This document shows positions 31,831 to 40,183 of a stretch of 64,000 nucleotides of DNA, piece after piece. Origin of the DNA: Streptomyces sparsogenes (GTDB lineage Bacteria; Actinomycetota; Actinomycetes; Streptomycetales; Streptomycetaceae); NCBI RefSeq assembly GCF_001704635.1, contig NZ_MAXF01000035.1:1-64000 (forward strand), written 5' to 3'. Numbering within the stretch: position 1 is the first letter of the stretch; each line of letters starts with the position of its first letter. A model generated the notes under the pieces. The model saw only the letters and a list, made by a program, of their open reading frames with translations, did not search any database and was not told where the DNA came from. The translations under genes and the position numbers were made by a program.

Positions 31831-32787
31831 TCACGAGCCGGTGGAGAAACGGTCGAGGATGCCTAGCTCACACGCGCGCACCCCGGCCTGAAAACGCGAG
31901 TTCACCTCGAGGAGCTCCAGGATTCCGGTCACGTATCGGCGGTAGGTGCGCACCGAGATCGCCAGCTCACGGGCGGCGGCCTCGTCCGTGACCCCGTCCC
32001 CCAGCCGCCGCAGCACCCGCCGCACCATCTCGGTGCGGGCGCGGTTGCCGAAGTCCAGCGGGCGGGCGGCGGGCGCGGCGGTGCGCCAGATGTTGCCGAA
32101 CAGGCCGTGCAGGGTGGCCACGACGGCCGGGTCGCGCACCAGGGAGGCCTGCCGCCCCTCGGCCGTGTCCGTGCACACCAGGGCGGTCCGGCCGTCGGCG
32201 ATCACCGCCGTGGGCAGCGGCACCGCCGCGATCCGGATCTCCGGGGGGCGCGCCCCGAGGCCGCCGCCCGGCCCGAGCGCGGGGCCGGCCTCGGCCAGGG
32301 GCCGGGTGCGCAGCACCCGCACCTCGACGGGGTCGGCTCCGCCGGTGTCACCGACGCCCGAGACCAGGGCGTGGAGGGCCGCGTGGTCGGCCGCCAGCCG
32401 GGGCGTGGGCTCCGGGAAGGCGGCGTCGACGCTGCGCACGGCCCGGCCGACGACCTGTTCGGCGGCGGCGAGGAAGGCGGCGTCCGCCACCCCCACCTCG
32501 GTGAACAGCGCGTCCCGGGACCGCCGGGCCCGGTGTTCGTGGACGGTGGACTCCAGGAGGGTGCGCACCTCCCGCAGGGTGCGGTCCAGGGCGTCCCCGG
32601 CCGCACCGGCCGGCTCCTGGCCGCCGGACCGGGGGGCGGCGGGGCGGTCGGGCGGGGTTTCCGGGCGTCTGCGCTCGGTGAGCCGCGCCGCGGTCCGGCC
32701 GGGGGCCCGCGCCGCCGCCCGCTCCCCCACCCACCCCGTGGCCCTCCCGGTGGTTCTCCCCGTGGCCCGCGCCGTCCGATCCGTCAT
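31831..32787 (-). CDS. LuxR-type HTH regulator, paralogue of the PKS-locus regulator
   Basis: The 318-residue protein ends in a helix-turn-helix very like that of the regulator at 17938-18816 (GDGVTDEAAARELAISVRTY, then RYVTGIL, SRFQAGVRACELG). The middle part (about 65-240) corresponds to the same sensor-like domain but is diverged, and the first 65 residues are Arg/Ala/Pro-rich and probably disordered. The ATG has only a weak GACGAAG upstream, so the true start may be later. It lies directly after a third paralogue. Confidence 0.75.
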   Translation of the reverse strand: MTDRTARATGRTTGRATGWVGERAAARAPGRTAARLTERRRPETPPDRPAAPRSGGQEPAGAAGDALDRTLREVRTLLESTVHEHRARRSRDALFTEVGVADAAFLAAAEQVVGRAVRSVDAAFPEPTPRLAADHAALHALVSGVGDTGGADPVEVRVLRTRPLAEAGPALGPGGGLGARPPEIRIAAVPLPTAVIADGRTALVCTDTAEGRQASLVRDPAVVATLHGLFGNIWRTAAPAARPLDFGNRARTEMVRRVLRRLGDGVTDEAAARELAISVRTYRRYVTGILELLEVNSRFQAGVRACELGILDRFSTGS

Positions 32788-32844
32788 GGCTTCGTCATCG
32801 CTTCGTCGTCCCGCCTCGCGACATGGTCAGGGTCTCGAGTGCCG

Positions 32845-33645
32845 TCAGGGGCCGCCCGGCAGCAGCCCCGCCTCCACCGCCCGCGCCCCCGCCTGGAAGC
32901 GGGAGTGCGCGCCCAGCTCGCGCATGATCTCCGCGACATAGCGGCGGTAGGTGCGCAGCGACACCTTGAGGTCGCGCGCCGCCACCTCGTCGGTGACCCC
33001 GGCCCGCAGACACTCCAGGATCCGCCGCGCGGAGTCGGTGCACAGCCGCCCGGCCGGGCGCGGTGGCTCGGCGAGCGCCGCGGCGTTCCCCCACGCCCCG
33101 GCGAACATCAGGTCCAGCGCCTGCACCGTGGCCGCGTCCGCCACCAGGGAGGCCGGCGGTCCGGCCCGGCCCGCCTCCGGCCGTACGTACGCGAGCCGGC
33201 CGTCGACGAGCAGCACCTCGGGCAGCCCGCCCTCGGCCGCCCGCGCCTCGCAGCGCGGGTCGGTACGGGCCAGCGCGCGCACCCGCGGGCCGGCCAGGGC
33301 CCGGGGCAGGCACAGCAGCCGGACGGCGACGCCCGCGCGGCCGGGGCCGGGCGGGCGGGCGAGCGCCGAGCAGACGGCGTCCTCCTGCTCGGGGTCTCCG
33401 GACAGCACGACGGCCACGGTCCGCTCGGCGCCGGCGATGAGCCGGTCGGCGGCCTCGGCGGCCGACGGACGGCCGGGCCCGGTCCGCGTCCACCACTGCC
33501 GGGCCCGGTCCTGGCGGTGCCGGGTCACCACGGACTCGATCAGGTCGTGCGCCGCGACCAGCGCCCGCTCCACATGGTCGAAGCCCGCGGCCCCGGCCGT
33601 CCCGTGCTCGGGTGACGGCTCGGACGTCCTCGCAAGACCAACCAT
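32845..33645 (-). CDS. LuxR-type HTH regulator, third paralogue
   Basis: This 266-residue regulator of the same family carries ECLRAGVTDEVAARDLKVSL, RTYRRYVAEIMREL and SRFQAGARAVEAG at its C-terminus. AGGGGAAGTC precedes the ATG. It is upstream of the paralogue at 31831-32787 on the same strand, 57 bp apart, which looks like a tandem duplication followed by divergence. No nearby biosynthetic genes give its target, although it may act on the polyketide locus. Confidence 0.8.
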   Translation of the reverse strand: MVGLARTSEPSPEHGTAGAAGFDHVERALVAAHDLIESVVTRHRQDRARQWWTRTGPGRPSAAEAADRLIAGAERTVAVVLSGDPEQEDAVCSALARPPGPGRAGVAVRLLCLPRALAGPRVRALARTDPRCEARAAEGGLPEVLLVDGRLAYVRPEAGRAGPPASLVADAATVQALDLMFAGAWGNAAALAEPPRPAGRLCTDSARRILECLRAGVTDEVAARDLKVSLRTYRRYVAEIMRELGAHSRFQAGARAVEAGLLPGGP

Positions 33646-34034
33646 GACTTCCCCTGGAGGGCGAAGGTGACCAGTTTTCGAAATACCCGCCTGGTTCGAG
33701 AATTCCTTGTCGCGCGACGAGATCAGGTGTAAATGCTATGTAATTCCGCCGACGACAGTAATTCGCACACAGCGACGACGTCAACGCGGGGCGTGAGGTA
33801 AAGAGTTGGCAAACGGCGGCGTGTCAGAGCGTACCCCGGCGCCGTACGCGCGGAGCGACACGCCGTCTGTCAGCAAGTTGCACGTGTCCGCGCCGACCGG
33901 TCGGCAACCCGGCACCCAGCGCAGCCGCCACGCCACCGTGGGCAACCTCCGGCGCGTACCCCTGTCCGGTTGCTGCCACCGGGCAACCGGACGCACGCTC
34001 ACCCCCGTCCGGGGGGTGCACGGGGAACACGGGA
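33646..34034. other. Intergenic region without a supportable gene (389 bp)
   Basis: The part next to the regulator gene is AT-rich for this genome (TAAATGCTATGTAATTCC) and probably holds its promoter. A perfect 14-bp palindrome GCCGACCGGTCGGC lies at 33892-33905. Open frames crossing the region lack coding signs. Nothing else is recognised. Confidence 0.5.
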
Positions 34035-34490
34035 TCACTGGGGGCCGAAGCTGATCGGGCCGTGGAAATCCCGGCCCTGAATCACCGGGCCGGTGATCCG
34101 CGCGCCGTCCGAGACGGAATTGTGGACGGTGCCGTGCTCTTCGGCCGGTGCTCCGTACCGGTTGAGCCAGGCCGCGAGATCGCGTCCCAACTCCGGGTCC
34201 TGGCGGGCCCGTTCGACCAGCAGCTCGGCCAGCCGGCGCAGCCGCTCGGGGTCGTCGTACGGAATCGTCACAGGCTCGGCATCGGCCGTCGGGTCGGCAG
34301 CCGGGTCCACGCCCGGATCCGCCCCCGGATCGCCGGCCGGGTCCGCGCCCGGGTCGGACGCACCCCGCCGCAGCACCCTGCGGGTCAGCGCGCTCAGCCC
34401 GTCCAGCGCCCGCCGGCCCGCCTCTCCCCCCGCCCCCGACACCGCCGCGTTGACCGCCGCGATCAGCGCACCCGCCGTCAGCGGATCCAT
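34035..34490 (-). CDS. Small protein with helical N-terminus and possible amyloid-type C-terminal motif
   Basis: The 151-residue product starts with a small Ala/Gly-rich helix pair (MDPLTAGALIAAVNAAVSGA), has Asp/Pro/Gly repeats (DPGADPAGDPGADPGVDPAADP), a second helical part (DPERLRRLAELLVERARQDP) and the end SVSDGARITGPVIQGRDFHG. This G-P-V-x-Q-G-R-D-x-H-G type ending recalls bacterial amyloid-signalling motifs found with NLR-type immune proteins and on small helical effectors in Streptomyces. GGGGAGGGG precedes the ATG. It lies downstream of a serine-kinase-like ATPase gene. The amyloid interpretation is inference. Confidence 0.65.
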   Translation of the reverse strand: MDPLTAGALIAAVNAAVSGAGGEAGRRALDGLSALTRRVLRRGASDPGADPAGDPGADPGVDPAADPTADAEPVTIPYDDPERLRRLAELLVERARQDPELGRDLAAWLNRYGAPAEEHGTVHNSVSDGARITGPVIQGRDFHGPISFGPQ

Positions 34491-34545
34491 CGGCCCCTCC
34501 CCGGTTCGCAGACCATCGCCGCATCGCACGCTACCGGGCGACGGC

Positions 34546-34974
34546 TCACGGACCGACTGATTCCGCGCGAAGGGTGAACCAGACCGTCTTCCCGGTGGGG
34601 TTGAGGTCGGTCCCCCACTCGTCGGCCGTCTTGCTGAGCAGGAACATCCCGCGCCCGCTCTCGGAGAGGAAGTCGGGCTCCTTGACCACCGGCAGCGAGG
34701 GCTCGGTGTCGCTGACGGCGGCGCGTATCCCGTACGGACGGTTCTCGAGGACGAGTACGCAGTCGGGCGAGGCGGCGTGCTTGTGGACGTTGGACAGCAG
34801 CTCGGTGACGCACATGGCCGCTGCGGTGATCAACTCCTCGCGGCCCCACTGGCGCAGCCGCGCGCCCACCACGCGCCGTACGTCCGCGAGCGTCTGCGGA
34901 TGGACGCGCAGGCGCAGCTCGTATCTCCCCCAGCTACTGCTGGGAGGCGCCCCCTGCGGAAAGTTCTCTGCCAT
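34546..34974 (-). CDS. RsbW-like ATP-binding protein (HATPase_c)
   Basis: The 142-residue protein has the GHKL ATPase fold used by anti-sigma factors and similar regulators: N-box CVTELLSNVHKHA, a diverged G1 box (DTEPSLP instead of D-x-G-x-G) and the G2 box ESGRGMFLL. Streptomyces have dozens of these, often next to XRE/DUF397 genes as here. The start at MAENFPQG follows GAGGG by about 11 nt; a longer start at 35082 is less likely. It may phosphorylate an anti-sigma antagonist. Confidence 0.85.
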   Translation of the reverse strand: MAENFPQGAPPSSSWGRYELRLRVHPQTLADVRRVVGARLRQWGREELITAAAMCVTELLSNVHKHAASPDCVLVLENRPYGIRAAVSDTEPSLPVVKEPDFLSESGRGMFLLSKTADEWGTDLNPTGKTVWFTLRAESVGP

Positions 34975-35126
34975 GTCGTCCAGGGCCCTCCAAGGCACGG
35001 CGCGCTGCCGTGTCGCACAGGCGATCCTGTCCCATTGGCGTGCCACTCGCAATGTTTCGACCCGGTCGCCCAAGACTGGCATATGCCGCCTGGTCGTCGT
35101 AGTTGGCGATACGTCAGACTGGCGAC

Positions 35127-36062
35127 ATGACCTACCACCCGGTGCCCACCGTGCGGCGCAGGCGGCTGGGGTCCACTCTGCGGAAGCTGCGTACCGAAGC
35201 GGGGATGACGTTGGACGCGGCGGCCGAGGCGCTGAACGCGGCCCAGCGGGGGCGTGCCGGCGCCCGGCACTGGAGCGCGCCGAAGCTGTCCCGGATAGAG
35301 AACGCGAACGCGACGATCCGCGCCACGGAGGTCGCCGCCCTGCTCGAGGCCTACGCGATCAGCGACGCGGAGGTGCGCGCCGCGCTGGAGGGGCTGGCCA
35401 AGGACGCCGGGAAGCGGGGCTGGTGGCAGACCTACCGCGGCGTGGTCGCCCCCGCGTACGCGGACTACATCTCGCTGGAGAGCGACGCCGAGTCCGTCCG
35501 CGACTACGCCCCGCTGGTCGTCCCCGGCCTGCTCCAGACGCCCGACTACGCGCGGGAGACGATCGCGGCCAACGCGGTCGCCCGCAGCCCGGCCGAGGTC
35601 GCCGCGCTCGCCGAGGTGCGGCTGGCCCGCCAGGCGGTGCTGACCCGCCCGCGCGCCCCGCTGCGGCTGTGGGCCGTGATCCACGAGGCGGCCCTGCACC
35701 GGCGCTTCTCCGGCCGTCCGGCCATCATGACCGAGCAGTTGCTGCGGCTGCTGGACGTCGCGGACTGGCCCACGGTCACGCTTCAGGTGATGCCGATCGA
35801 CGCCGCGCCCAACCCGGGGGACGCGGGGGCCTTCACGCTCGTGGGGTTCCCCGGCCCGATGCCGGACGTGGTCACCCAGGAGAACCTGCGCGGCCCGGTT
35901 TACGTCGAAGGAGCCGACGACGTCAACGTCTTCGCCGACGCCTTCGGCCACATCGTCGACAGCGCGCTGTCGCCGGATGAGACGAAGGCCCTCATCGCCG
36001 GTCTCGTAGGAAAGAGGGCCCCACACCGTGAACACCTCCCAAGCGCCCGAGAACCCGCATGA
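35127..36062 (+). CDS. XRE-family regulator with DUF5753
   Basis: The 311-residue regulator has an N-terminal helix-turn-helix (LRTEAGMTLDAAAEALN, SAPKLSRIENANATI) and DUF5753 (YAPLVVPGLLQTPDYARETI, LWAVIHEAALHRRFSG). It is divergent from the RsbW-like gene and overlaps the DUF397 gene by 35 bp. It is a paralogue of the regulator at 21995-22819. The ATG has little ribosome binding sequence before it, suggesting a nearly leaderless transcript. Confidence 0.92.
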   Translation: MTYHPVPTVRRRRLGSTLRKLRTEAGMTLDAAAEALNAAQRGRAGARHWSAPKLSRIENANATIRATEVAALLEAYAISDAEVRAALEGLAKDAGKRGWWQTYRGVVAPAYADYISLESDAESVRDYAPLVVPGLLQTPDYARETIAANAVARSPAEVAALAEVRLARQAVLTRPRAPLRLWAVIHEAALHRRFSGRPAIMTEQLLRLLDVADWPTVTLQVMPIDAAPNPGDAGAFTLVGFPGPMPDVVTQENLRGPVYVEGADDVNVFADAFGHIVDSALSPDETKALIAGLVGKRAPHREHLPSAREPA

Positions 36063-36264
36063 CCCGTCCCCGAACCCGAACCCGTACCCGCGCTGGCGCA
36101 AGTCCTCGTACTCCGTGGGCGAGGGCCAGTGCGTCGAGGTCGCCTCGTGGGGCGGCCTGGTCCGGCTGCGCGAGAGCGACGACCCGAGCGCGGTCATCGG
36201 CGCCGCCCCGGCCGTCTGGGCCGCCTTCGTCCGTGGTGTGAAGGCGGGCTCGTCAGACGGGTGA
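36028..36264 (+). CDS. DUF397 protein
   Basis: The 78-residue protein has a Pro/Asn-rich start and the DUF397 core WRKSSYSVGEGQCVEVASW with VRLRESDDPSAV and the closing W-x-x-F (VWAAFVRGV). The GTG start lies inside the end of the XRE gene, with AAAGAGGG upstream. It forms a regulator pair with that gene. A very strong hairpin follows. Confidence 0.9.
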   Translation: MNTSQAPENPHDPSPNPNPYPRWRKSSYSVGEGQCVEVASWGGLVRLRESDDPSAVIGAAPAVWAAFVRGVKAGSSDG

Positions 36265-36296
36265 GCCCGCGCGGAGCACGCCCCGGAAGAGGTCGC

Positions 36297-36323
36297 GGGG
36301 CCCGGTCCGACGGACCGGGCCCC
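36297..36323. terminator. Strong bidirectional terminator hairpin
   Basis: GGGGCCCGGTCC and GGACCGGGCCCC form a perfect 12-bp stem with a 3-nt loop between the converging DUF397 and AA10 oxygenase genes. Confidence 0.85.
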
Positions 36324-36354
36324 GCCCTTCAGACCGCTCAGACCGTTCGGCGCT

Positions 36355-36948
36355 TCAGAACTGCACGTCCGAGCACGCGTAGAAGGCATTGGGGGTGTCG
36401 GCGACCGTCCACACGGCGAGGATCAGGTGGCGGCCGGTCTTCCCGCTGGGCATCTTGCCGGTGTGCGAGAAGGTGCTCGGCGGCCGCTGGCCGTTGTACG
36501 GGACGGTGAGGAACGGCGTGGTCTCCAGGCTCGCGCGGGTCAGCTTCTGGCTGGGGTTCCAGCCGTTCTTGGTGATGTAGTACCTGAAGTCCGTGGTGGC
36601 GTGCGCGGCGGTGAAGCGCCAGTTGAACGTGTAGCTCTGCCCGGCGCTGACCTTGGTGGCCGGCCACTGCCCGCCGCGCGGGTCGTCCAGCTGGGCGAAC
36701 CGGCTGTTGCCGCCGGCGCAGAGGGTTCCGTCGGCCGGGCCGCCGGAGGGGAAGCCCTTGGGGCCCTCGACGCTCTGCGGCTCCCACTGGATCTCGCCGC
36801 AGTTGGCCACGGTGCCGTTGGCACACAGCTTCTGGCGGCTGATGGGCGAGTCGGTGTAGCCGTGGCTCGAGGCGCTGCCGCTGGTGGTGAGGACGGAAAC
36901 CGCCGCGAGCCCGATGCCGATGAGGGCGGCGCTGATCTTCTTGCGCAT
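36355..36948 (-). CDS. Secreted AA10 lytic polysaccharide monooxygenase (chitin-type)
   Basis: The 197-residue copper enzyme oxidatively cleaves chitin or cellulose chains. A signal peptide (1-28) ends right before His29, which becomes the N-terminal residue and, with His116 (FTAAHATTD), forms the copper histidine brace. The body has the AA10 features SHGYTDSPISRQKLC and W-x-x-A-D-T-P-N-A-F near the end. There is no extra carbohydrate-binding module. CAGGAG precedes the ATG. Upstream DNA has a DasR-type operator, so chitin or N-acetylglucosamine status should control it. Confidence 0.95.
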   Translation of the reverse strand: MRKKISAALIGIGLAAVSVLTTSGSASSHGYTDSPISRQKLCANGTVANCGEIQWEPQSVEGPKGFPSGGPADGTLCAGGNSRFAQLDDPRGGQWPATKVSAGQSYTFNWRFTAAHATTDFRYYITKNGWNPSQKLTRASLETTPFLTVPYNGQRPPSTFSHTGKMPSGKTGRHLILAVWTVADTPNAFYACSDVQF

Positions 36949-36996
36949 GCTTCGCTCCTGAAGACGTGGGGGAGTGCTTCGGTGAGCCGAGTGCAG

Positions 36997-37012
36997 TGCG
37001 GTCTAGACCAAG
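36997..37012. promoter_or_regulatory. DasR-responsive element (dre) upstream of the AA10 oxygenase gene
   Basis: TGCGGTCTAGACCAAG contains the perfect palindrome GGTCTAGACC and on the minus strand reads CTTGGTCTAGACCGCA, close to the known DasR consensus ACTGGTCTAGACCACT. It lies about 50 bp upstream of the start codon, as in known DasR targets of chitin metabolism. Confidence 0.85.
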
Positions 37013-37040
37013 CCGCAGACTAGCCGGACTTTCATGGTCA

Positions 37041-37075
37041 TGTCCATACCAATCCCTTGAGTTGTCCATACCAAT
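37041..37075. repeat. Direct repeat of TGTCCATACCAAT in the AA10 promoter region
   Basis: Two identical 13-bp copies are spaced by 22 bp start to start, about two helix turns (minus strand ATTGGTATGGACA). They lie upstream of the DasR box and may bind an activator. Streptomyces chitinase promoters are known to carry 12-bp direct repeats of similar kind. Confidence 0.55.
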
Positions 37076-37171
37076 GAAGCGCCCCCGGGAGCCGCGAACC
37101 GCCCCGGGACCCGGCCGGGCCGCCTGGTCAGGAGCACCCCTGAAGGTCGGGTAGGATTCATCCGTCAGCAG

Positions 37172-37245
37172 GCGCCGCTAGCTCAGTTGGTTAGAGCAGC
37201 TGACTCTTAATCAGCGGGTCCGGGGTTCGAGTCCCTGGCGGCGCA
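37172..37245 (+). tRNA. tRNA-Lys (anticodon CTT)
   Basis: The 74-nt cloverleaf has acceptor arm GCGCCGC/GCGGCGC, D-arm GCTCAGTTGGTTAGAGC, anticodon loop CTCTTAA with CTT, T-arm with GGTTCGAGTCC and discriminator A. The CCA end is not encoded. Confidence 0.97.
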
Positions 37246-37264
37246 CTTGGCTTACGCCACTGAC

Positions 37265-37296
37265 CAGGGGTTTCTCGGTTCGCCGAGAAACCCCTG
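37265..37296 (+). terminator. Terminator after tRNA-Lys
   Basis: CAGGGGTTTCTCGG and CCGAGAAACCCCTG make a perfect 14-bp stem closed by a TTCG tetraloop, 20 nt after the tRNA, followed by GTTTT. Confidence 0.9.
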
Positions 37297-37335
37297 TCGC
37301 GTTTTGGCGCTAAGCTGGCCCGATCGGAGGTGGCT

Positions 37336-38037
37336 GTGGCGGCGCGCACTCGCGGCATGGCGAGCGACATTCAGGAGCGCATCAAGCGCCTGATCATCGA
37401 CCAGCGGCTGCCGTCCGGCGCCCCGCTGCCGACCGAGACCGAGCTGATGGAGCTGCTCGGCGTCAGCCGCAACTCCGTACGCGAGGCCCTCAAGGGGCTC
37501 CAGGCCATGGGCATCGTGGAGATCCGGCACGGCTTCGGCACCTACGTCGGGCCCATGTCGATGGCGCCGATGATCGAGGGGCTGCTCTTCCGCACCGTCG
37601 CCGGCCACTACCGCGGCGAGGACAGCCTGCTGCAACTGCTGGAGCTGCGCGAGGCGGTGGAGACCGGGCTGATCGCGCGGCTGGCCGGGCGCATACCCCC
37701 GGCCGACCTGGCCGAGCTGGACGCCCTGGTCGAGCGGATGGAGGCGGAGGCCGCCGAGGGCGCGGTGCGCGCCGAGACGGACCGGGCCTTCCACGCCGCC
37801 CTCCACCGCGGCCTGGACAATCTGCTGCTCAGCGAGGTGCTGGAGGCGTTCTGGGACGCCTTCCACCGGGTGCGCACCGATCTGGTGGATCTGCACGCCG
37901 ACCCCAAGGTCACCTGCCGCCAGCACCGGGAGATCCTGGAGGCGGTCCGCACCGGCGATGTCGTACGGGCCGAGGCCGCCGTCCGCGATCACTTCGGCGA
38001 CATCCGGGAGCGGCTGCGCTCCCCCCACCACGACTGA
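37336..38037 (+). CDS. FadR-subfamily GntR regulator
   Basis: This 233-residue repressor has an N-terminal winged helix (LPSGAPLPTETELMELLGVS, RNSVREALKGLQAMGIVEIR) and a C-terminal FCD ligand domain (LLELREAVETGLIARLAGR, DRAFHAALHRG, CRQHREILEAV) with the metal-binding His residues. GGAGG is 5 nt before the chosen GTG; a GTG 6 nt earlier and an ATG at 37357 are alternatives. It lies between the tRNA and glxA. Its ligand is probably an organic acid; its targets are unknown. Confidence 0.9.
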   Translation: MAARTRGMASDIQERIKRLIIDQRLPSGAPLPTETELMELLGVSRNSVREALKGLQAMGIVEIRHGFGTYVGPMSMAPMIEGLLFRTVAGHYRGEDSLLQLLELREAVETGLIARLAGRIPPADLAELDALVERMEAEAAEGAVRAETDRAFHAALHRGLDNLLLSEVLEAFWDAFHRVRTDLVDLHADPKVTCRQHREILEAVRTGDVVRAEAAVRDHFGDIRERLRSPHHD

Positions 38038-38208
38038 CCCGGCGCCCGGCCCCCTTCTCCCCGGCCCTCTTGGGCTTCTTCCCGGCCGTCTTCGGCTTCT
38101 TCCCGGCCGCCTTCGGCGGGTCGCTCGCCTCTTCCTCCCACTTGAGCCACAGTCGTCCAGCGATGACCGTTTGGACATCACTTGCCCTACCTTGGGGGAC
38201 GATAAGAC

Positions 38209-40167
38209 GTGAAGTACCGACCGAGTCGCCGCACCCGCCGCTTCGGGATCGGTGCGGCGGCCGTGCTCGTGCTGGCCGGAATGAACGGACCGGCCCTCTA
38301 CCGCTTCAGCTCGGACAAGTACCACCACTACGAGATCAACCAGCCGGAGTACAAGGCCAGGAACGGCCACTGGGACGTGGTGAACGTCCCCGAGGAGTAC
38401 CGGATCAACACGATCCACGCCGCCCTGCTGCACACCGGCAAGGTGCTCCTGGTCGCGGGCTCCGGGAACAACGCCAGGAACTTCGCCGCCAAGTCCTTCC
38501 GGAGCGTCCTGTGGGACCCCGAGAAGAACACGTACCGGAACATCCCGACGCCCGAGGACCTCTTCTGCGCCGGACACACCCAGCTGCCGGACGGAAAGCT
38601 GCTGGTGGCGGGCGGCACCCAGCGCTACGAGAAGCTCAAGGGCGATGTGGAGAAGGCCGGCGGCCTGATGTTCGTCCACAACGAGAACCCGGACAAGCCC
38701 AAGACGTTCCCGGCGGGCACCCGCTTCACCGGCAGGAAGAACGGCAAGACCTTCGAGTCCAAGGACCCGGTCCTGGTCCCGCGCGCTAAGAAGACCAAGA
38801 ACCGCAAGACCGGCAAGGTCACCGTGACCGCCAGCACCGTCCGGGTCTATGTCGAGGCGCTGCGCAAGGGGAAGCGGTACCAGACCGGCACCGAGGACAA
38901 CTACCGGATCCACGGGCTGCGGGGGAAGGACCGGCGGAACTTCTACGGCATCGCGCAGAAGCTGTCCTTCGACAAGAAGGACTTCCAGGGCATCAAGGAC
39001 GCCTATGAGTTCGACCCCGTCGCCGAGCGGTACATCCCGGTCGACCCGATGCACGAGGCCCGCTGGTACCCGACCCTGACCACCCTCCAGGACGGCCGGG
39101 TGCTCTCGGTCTCCGGCCTGGACGAGATCGGCCAGGTCGTACCGGGGAAGAACGAGATCTACAACCCCCGGACCAACACCTGGAAGTACCTGCGCAAGCA
39201 GCGGTTCTTCCCCACCTACCCGGCGCTCTTCCTCACCGACGGCGGCCGGATCTTCTACACCGGCTCCAACGCCGGATACGGCCCCGACGACAAGGGCCGC
39301 ACCCCCGGCGTCTGGGACCTGAAGACCAACGTGTTCAAGACCGTGCCCGGCATCAGCGACCCGGACGTCCTGGAGACCTCGATGTCCGTGCTGCTGCCCC
39401 CGGCCCAGGAGCAGCGCTACATGGTGCTCGGCGGCGGGGGCGTCGGCGAGGACCCCGAGTCCACCGCGAAGACCCGCATCGTGGACCTGCACGAGGACCG
39501 GCCGCGCTTCCGCGACGGGCCGAAGCTGTACGCGAAGGTCCGCTACCCCAGCAGCGTCATCCTCCCCGACGACACCGTCCTGACCACCAACGGCTCGGGC
39601 GACTACCGGGGGCGCGGCGGCAGCAATGTGCTGCGGGCGGAGATCTACGACGCCAGGACCGGCACCTCGCGCGGCGTGGCCGACCCGCTGGTGGGCCGCA
39701 ACTACCACTCCGGGGCACTGCTGCTGCCCGACGGCCGGGTGATGACCTTCGGCTCCGACTCGCTGTTCAGCGACGACGCCAACACCAAGCCGGGCAGGTT
39801 CCAGCAGCAGATCGACCTGTACACCCCGCCGTACCTGTTCCGCGGCGCACGGCCCGCGCTGGCCGACGGCGCTCCCCGGACCCTCAGGCGCGGGGCGACG
39901 GCCACCTACCGGGCCCGGAACGCCTCGGCGATCCAGCGGGTGCGGCTGATCCGCCCCGGCTCCTTCACGCATGTGACCAATGTCGAGCAGCGGTCCATCG
40001 CGGTGGACTTCATCACCAGCGGGGACAGCGTCGGCGTCAGGATCCCGGAGGACCCGTCGCTGGTCCCGCCGGGGTGGTACATGCTCACGGTGGTGGACGA
40101 TCGGGGGATCCCCTCCAAGGCGGTCTGGGTGAAGGTGCCCGCCTCCCGGGGCGCCGCCAAGCACTGA
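38209..40167 (+). CDS. glxA: GlxA radical copper oxidase (galactose-oxidase-like)
   Basis: The 652-residue protein matches Streptomyces GlxA, a cell-envelope mononuclear copper radical oxidase needed for deposition of a beta-glucan at hyphal tips and for normal development. It has an N-terminal membrane anchor (residues 12-30), Kelch-like repeats, Cys120 (LFCAGHTQL) expected to crosslink to the active Tyr, FPTYPALFL, the RNYHSG copper-ligand segment, and a C-terminal DUF1929 domain. In S. coelicolor and S. lividans glxA follows the synthase gene cslA and overlaps it; here a GntR gene and a 171-bp gap precede it instead. Confidence 0.95.
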   Translation: MKYRPSRRTRRFGIGAAAVLVLAGMNGPALYRFSSDKYHHYEINQPEYKARNGHWDVVNVPEEYRINTIHAALLHTGKVLLVAGSGNNARNFAAKSFRSVLWDPEKNTYRNIPTPEDLFCAGHTQLPDGKLLVAGGTQRYEKLKGDVEKAGGLMFVHNENPDKPKTFPAGTRFTGRKNGKTFESKDPVLVPRAKKTKNRKTGKVTVTASTVRVYVEALRKGKRYQTGTEDNYRIHGLRGKDRRNFYGIAQKLSFDKKDFQGIKDAYEFDPVAERYIPVDPMHEARWYPTLTTLQDGRVLSVSGLDEIGQVVPGKNEIYNPRTNTWKYLRKQRFFPTYPALFLTDGGRIFYTGSNAGYGPDDKGRTPGVWDLKTNVFKTVPGISDPDVLETSMSVLLPPAQEQRYMVLGGGGVGEDPESTAKTRIVDLHEDRPRFRDGPKLYAKVRYPSSVILPDDTVLTTNGSGDYRGRGGSNVLRAEIYDARTGTSRGVADPLVGRNYHSGALLLPDGRVMTFGSDSLFSDDANTKPGRFQQQIDLYTPPYLFRGARPALADGAPRTLRRGATATYRARNASAIQRVRLIRPGSFTHVTNVEQRSIAVDFITSGDSVGVRIPEDPSLVPPGWYMLTVVDDRGIPSKAVWVKVPASRGAAKH

Positions 40168-40183
40168 CGGCGGCAGCCGTCCG

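Noticed and set aside
37172-37245. tRNA-Lys as an integration site for a mobile element
   Set aside because: No integrase, no duplicated tRNA 3' end and no foreign-looking block follow it; the neighbours look conserved.
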